Positions 60,717 to 64,000 of a stretch of 64,000 bases of DNA are shown piece by piece (position 1 is the first letter of the stretch; the number at the start of each line of letters is the position of its first letter). The notes under the pieces are model-generated. The model ran no database searches. It saw nothing but the letters and a program-made list of their open reading frames with translations, and was not told the origin of the DNA. The position numbers were made by a program, and so were the translations under genes. Location of the stretch: the NCBI GenBank assembly GCA_036501535.1, contig DASYAE010000228.1, forward strand, positions 1 to 64,000. The letters run 5' to 3'. This stretch comes from DASYAE01 sp036501535. Lineage in GTDB: Bacteria > Actinomycetota > Actinomycetes > Streptomycetales > Catenulisporaceae.

Positions 60717-61528
60717 TACAGGGCGGCAGCGGCAGCGGCGTCGTCGTGCACGCGGCCGAGCAGGCGGCAGCACGCCGCCGCCCGGTCCATCAGCGGCGCG
60801 TCGGCCGTGGCGGTCTCGCTGCCGCTCGGACGGCGGGCGAACAATCCCGCGGCCGTCTCCCGAAACGCCTCGACCGCCGGCCCTGCGCAGTGCTCGCAGA
60901 CGGAGTCGGCGGCCGCTGTGGCGGCGTGCTGGTGGCCGTCGATGGTCGCGGCCGCAGCGAACCAGTCGGACGCGGCCGTCCGCAGATGATCGGCGTCTGC
61001 CGCGATCGGCATCAGGTGAGCGGCTGGTGTGTCGTACGCCGCGCTCGCGCCGAGCATCATGGCGACGCCCGCCGCCTCCCAGCCATGCGCGAGGCTCGCG
61101 GCACGGGCACGGGGTGCGTCGCCGATCCCGGTGCTCGGCCGGGCGCCCGGGATCCGTCCGGGCGAGATCAGCGCGGCCAGGCCAGAGCCGTCCGCCCTCG
61201 ACGTGCCGACCGACTCGATCGTCTGCGTGAGTAACGCCTCGACCTGCCGATAGTTGTGCGCCATCGCACGCAGGCGACCACCGACATCAGCCAGCGACAC
61301 CGCTGCGGTGCTTAGTGCGTCGGTGACGACTGATGCGAGCGCGCTGTGGACGTCCGCGCCAGCGCTCCCGATCAGCGGCAGGCTTAATGCGCCCAGGCTG
61401 TCTGAGGTCTGCTGGAATGCACGCGCAGCGGAGTCGAGTACGTCAAGATCGACCGCGTAGCCGCCGTAGACCGCCGCATCATGCACCGCCACCACTGCCG
61501 CTACCTCCAGGACGTCCACGCTGGCCAC
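60713..61528 (-). CDS. Helical ESX/WXG100-like hypothetical protein with two TTA codons
   Basis: 271 aa of Ala-rich helices. The N-terminal 100 residues (LDVLDSAARAFQQTSDSLG and RLRAMAHNYRQVEALL) have the pattern of WXG100/ESX-secreted partners, although a literal W-x-G is absent. A second helical region (HLRTAASDWFAAAATIDGHQ) follows a Pro/Gly linker and may be a fused partner. A cysteine pair (VCEHCAGPA) lies near residue 212. Codons 48 and 99 are TTA (61385-61387, 61232-61234). No ESX secretion genes are in the window, so the assignment is tentative. Confidence 0.5.
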   Translation of the reverse strand: MASVDVLEVAAVVAVHDAAVYGGYAVDLDVLDSAARAFQQTSDSLGALSLPLIGSAGADVHSALASVVTDALSTAAVSLADVGGRLRAMAHNYRQVEALLTQTIESVGTSRADGSGLAALISPGRIPGARPSTGIGDAPRARAASLAHGWEAAGVAMMLGASAAYDTPAAHLMPIAADADHLRTAASDWFAAAATIDGHQHAATAAADSVCEHCAGPAVEAFRETAAGLFARRPSGSETATADAPLMDRAAACCRLLGRVHDDAAAAAALY

Positions 61529-61580
61529 CTTGAGTCGCCAGTCGATGACATCCTGTCACATGCGTTATGCGCGGCTGTGC

Positions 61581-64000
61581 CTAAAGCACCGGCAGCAGGT
61601 CAGGCAGACGACCGTCGTGCTCCTCGCCAACAGCTACCCGCTCTGCGGCCACCTCGCCGTAGACCGTCGTGCGTTGGCGAGTGGGTCGCCCGGCAGCCTC
61701 GGCGATGGCGCGCAGCTCCCGCACGGACTTGTAGCTGCCGTAGGACGAGCCGGCCATCCGGGAGATGGTCTCCTCCATCAGCGTGCCGCCGAGGTCGTTG
61801 GCGCCGCTGCGCAGCATCTGCGCCGAGGCCTCCGGGCCGAGCTTGACCCAGCTGGTCTGGATGTTCGGGATCACCGGGTGCAGCAGCAGCCGGGCCATCG
61901 CGGTCACCGCCCGGTTCTCCCGCATCGTCGGGCCCGGCCGGGCGATGCCGGCGAGGTAGACCGGCGCGTTGGTGTGGATGAACGGCAGGGTGACGAACTC
62001 GGTGAAGCCCGCGTGGCCGTGCTCGAGATTCTTACGCTGCATCGACGCGAGCAGCCGCAGGTGGCCGAGCCAGTGCCGGGGTTCGTCGACGTGTCCGTAC
62101 ATCATGGTCGAGGAGGAGCGGACACCGAGGCTGTGCGCGGTGCTCACCACTTCGATCCAGTCTGCCGCGGGCAGCTTTCCCTTGGTCAGCACCCAGCGGA
62201 CCTCGTCGTCGAGGATCTCGGCCGCGGTCCCGGGGATCGTGTCCAGTCCCGCCTCGCGGGCCGCGATAAGCCAGTCGCGCACCGATAGGCCGGTCCGAGC
62301 CGAGCCGTTCATCACTTCCATCGGCGAGAACGCATGAACGTGCATATCGGGCGTGCGGGCCTTAACCGCGCGGGCGATGTCGAAGTAGGCCGTACCGGGC
62401 AGGTCGGGGTGGATGCCGCCTTGCATACACACCTCGGTCGCACCGACGTCCCAGGCCTGCTCTGCTCGTTCACTGATTTGGTCTAACGAGAGGGTGTATG
62501 CGTCGGCATCGGTGCGGCGCTGGGCGAAAGCGCAGAAGCGGCAGCCGGTGTAACACACGTTGGTGAAGTTGATATTGCGGGTGATCAGATAAGTGACCTC
62601 GTCGCCGACCATGTCGTGGCGCAGTGCGTCGGCGATGGAGCACAGCTCGTCGAGGGCGCGTCCGTCCGCGTCGAACAGCGCGAGGGCCTGATCGTCCGTC
62701 AGCCGGGTCGGGTCGGAGGCGCCAGTGTCGAGCGCGGAGCGCAGCTCGGCGTCGAGCCGGGCCGGAGCCGAGGCGCCGTCAGACCGGCGCGGACCGCGAC
62801 CGCGGGCCTGCTCGCGCAGCTCGTCCCAGTCGCCGTAGACGGCATCGAAGTCACCGCGGCGGTCCTCCGACCGGCCGACGGTGTCGACCACGGTGTGCAG
62901 GTCCGTACGGCCGCTCGCGGTGAGCACCGCGTCCGACTCCTGCCAGGGCCGCCCGGCCGGCATCGCGTCCTCGGCCGCCAGGCCGGTCTCCGGGTCGGCC
63001 AGCGCGCGGACGTGCGGCAACAGGCGCGGATCGAGCCAGGGCTCGCCGCGCTGGATGTACTCGGGATAGACGGTCAGCCGTTCACGCAGCGTGAAGCCGG
63101 CCGACGCGGTGTGGTCGGCCAGAAGGTCGATCTGCGGCCACGGCCGCTCGGGGTTGACGTGGTCCGGGGTCAGCGGGGACACCCCGCCCCAGTCGTCGAT
63201 CCCGGCGGCGATCATCTGCGCGTACTGCCCGCCGACCAGGTTGGGCGGCGCTTGGATGCGCGCGGCCGGCCCGAGGATGATCCGGGTGACCGCGATGGCG
63301 GCGGCCAGCTCGCCGAGGTCGGCGTCGGCAGCGGAACCCATCGCGGTGTGCGGCTTGGCCCGGAAGTTCTGCACGATGACTTCCTGGATGCCGTGATACC
63401 GGCGCGCGGCGCGGCGGATCGCGAAGATCGCGTCCGCCCGTTCGGCGTAGTCCTCACCGATCCCGAGCAGCACGCCGGTGGTGAACGGGACGTTGGACCG
63501 TCCGGCGTCCTCCAGGACGCGCAGGCGCACCGCAGGCTCCTTGTCCTGCGAGCCGTAGTGCGGGCCCCCCGGCTCCGACCACAGCCGGGTCGCCGTCGTC
63601 TCCAGCATCATGCCCATCGACGGCGCGACCGGCTTGAGCCGCTGGAAGTCACTCCACGTCAGCACGCCCGGGTTGAGGTGCGGCAGCAGGCCGGTCTCCT
63701 CCAGCACCCGAATAGCCATCGCGCGCACGTAAGCCAACGTGTCGTCATACCCGTGCGCATCAAGCCACTCGCGCGCCTCAGGCCACCGCGCCTCAGGCCG
63801 GTCCCCCAGCGTGAAAAGAGCCTCCTTGCAGCCGAGCGCAGCGCCGTCGCGGGCGATCGCAAGCACCTCGTCCGGCGAAAGGAACATCCCGTGCCCCTCG
63901 CGCCGCAGCTTCCCGGGCACAGTGACGAAGGTGCAGTAACCACACCGGTCGCGGCACAGCCGGGTGAGCGGGATGAAAACCTTCCGCGAATAAGTGATCA
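61581..64000 (-). CDS. fbiC: FO synthase (fused CofG/CofH radical SAM enzyme), truncated at window edge
   Basis: At least 806 aa; the frame continues past the right edge. The CofG half contains the radical SAM motif CRDRCGYC (about 63928-63960) and GCKEALFTLGDRPE. The CofH half contains CYTGCRFCAFAQ (about 62522-62557), VCMQGGIHPDLPG, and GAEILDDEVRW-like and GGTLMEETISRMAGSSYG segments. It makes the F420 chromophore FO from a pyrimidine precursor and tyrosine. The few missing residues are the N-terminus upstream of the first Cys motif. It is downstream of no visible operon partner here. Confidence 0.95.
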   Translation of the reverse strand, partial: ITYSRKVFIPLTRLCRDRCGYCTFVTVPGKLRREGHGMFLSPDEVLAIARDGAALGCKEALFTLGDRPEARWPEAREWLDAHGYDDTLAYVRAMAIRVLEETGLLPHLNPGVLTWSDFQRLKPVAPSMGMMLETTATRLWSEPGGPHYGSQDKEPAVRLRVLEDAGRSNVPFTTGVLLGIGEDYAERADAIFAIRRAARRYHGIQEVIVQNFRAKPHTAMGSAADADLGELAAAIAVTRIILGPAARIQAPPNLVGGQYAQMIAAGIDDWGGVSPLTPDHVNPERPWPQIDLLADHTASAGFTLRERLTVYPEYIQRGEPWLDPRLLPHVRALADPETGLAAEDAMPAGRPWQESDAVLTASGRTDLHTVVDTVGRSEDRRGDFDAVYGDWDELREQARGRGPRRSDGASAPARLDAELRSALDTGASDPTRLTDDQALALFDADGRALDELCSIADALRHDMVGDEVTYLITRNINFTNVCYTGCRFCAFAQRRTDADAYTLSLDQISERAEQAWDVGATEVCMQGGIHPDLPGTAYFDIARAVKARTPDMHVHAFSPMEVMNGSARTGLSVRDWLIAAREAGLDTIPGTAAEILDDEVRWVLTKGKLPAADWIEVVSTAHSLGVRSSSTMMYGHVDEPRHWLGHLRLLASMQRKNLEHGHAGFTEFVTLPFIHTNAPVYLAGIARPGPTMRENRAVTAMARLLLHPVIPNIQTSWVKLGPEASAQMLRSGANDLGGTLMEETISRMAGSSYGSYKSVRELRAIAEAAGRPTRQRTTVYGEVAAERVAVGEEHDGRLPDLLPVL

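Noticed and set aside
1..64000. tRNA, rRNA, riboswitch, insertion sequence, prophage or attachment site
   Set aside because: No cloverleaf, conserved rRNA, transposase, integrase or long inverted repeats were found on reading both strands.

Overview
The window is high-GC DNA (mostly above 70 percent G+C, many GTG/TTG starts) from an actinobacterium. The markers are a Streptomyces-like housekeeping order (aspS-hisS-MBL-cyclophilin-DUF349, rel-[apt]-secFD-yajC-ruvBAC-yebC-pdxTS-pimA-acyltransferase-pgsA, and thrS-HIT nearby), phosphatidylinositol mannoside biosynthesis, a fused FO synthase for coenzyme F420, and a few TTA codons. A Streptomyces relative or another mycelial actinomycete (for example Catenulisporales) fits, but the genus is an inference.

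Layout. 1-8.2 kb is accessory: a truncated aldo/keto reductase divergent from a TetR regulator, a GNAT acetyltransferase, a MatB-type malonyl-CoA synthetase, an Eis-like acetyltransferase divergent from a MarR regulator, an MFS transporter, and a secreted GH12 glucanase with LacI-type operators. 8.3-13.9 kb holds an Xre-TPR regulator with a TTA codon, a second helical-repeat protein, an APC permease and a glutamine-synthetase-fold ligase, ending in a strong bidirectional terminator. 14-38.8 kb is the conserved core: tRNA synthetases, (p)ppGpp synthetase/hydrolase, Sec translocon accessories, Holliday-junction enzymes, PLP synthase and PIM lipid synthesis. Inside it, apt is reduced to a C-terminal relic between rel and secF. 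39-45.7 kb carries an EF-G2-like GTPase, a GT87-like membrane protein, and a divergent pair of a DUF4241-like gene and a KAP-type P-loop NTPase with a degenerate receiver and TPR tail. This pair is the best candidate in the window for an undescribed conflict or signalling system. 45.7-53.2 kb is an ALDH plus branched-chain-type ABC transporter operon divergent from an IclR regulator. 53.2-64 kb has HIT, a degenerate ROK protein, DUF1684, thrS, a four-TM sensor-like protein, an SPFH protein, an ESX-like helical protein with two TTA codons, and FO synthase running off the window edge.

A recurring feature not explained by any gene is short tandem repeats built around stop codons. They occur at 911-950, 41261-41328, 45682-45717, 55745-55778 and 60641-60716. 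Four of the five lie between convergent genes where no GC-rich terminator hairpin is visible. Coding starts were chosen from ribosome-binding sites and family alignments from memory; no database search was run.
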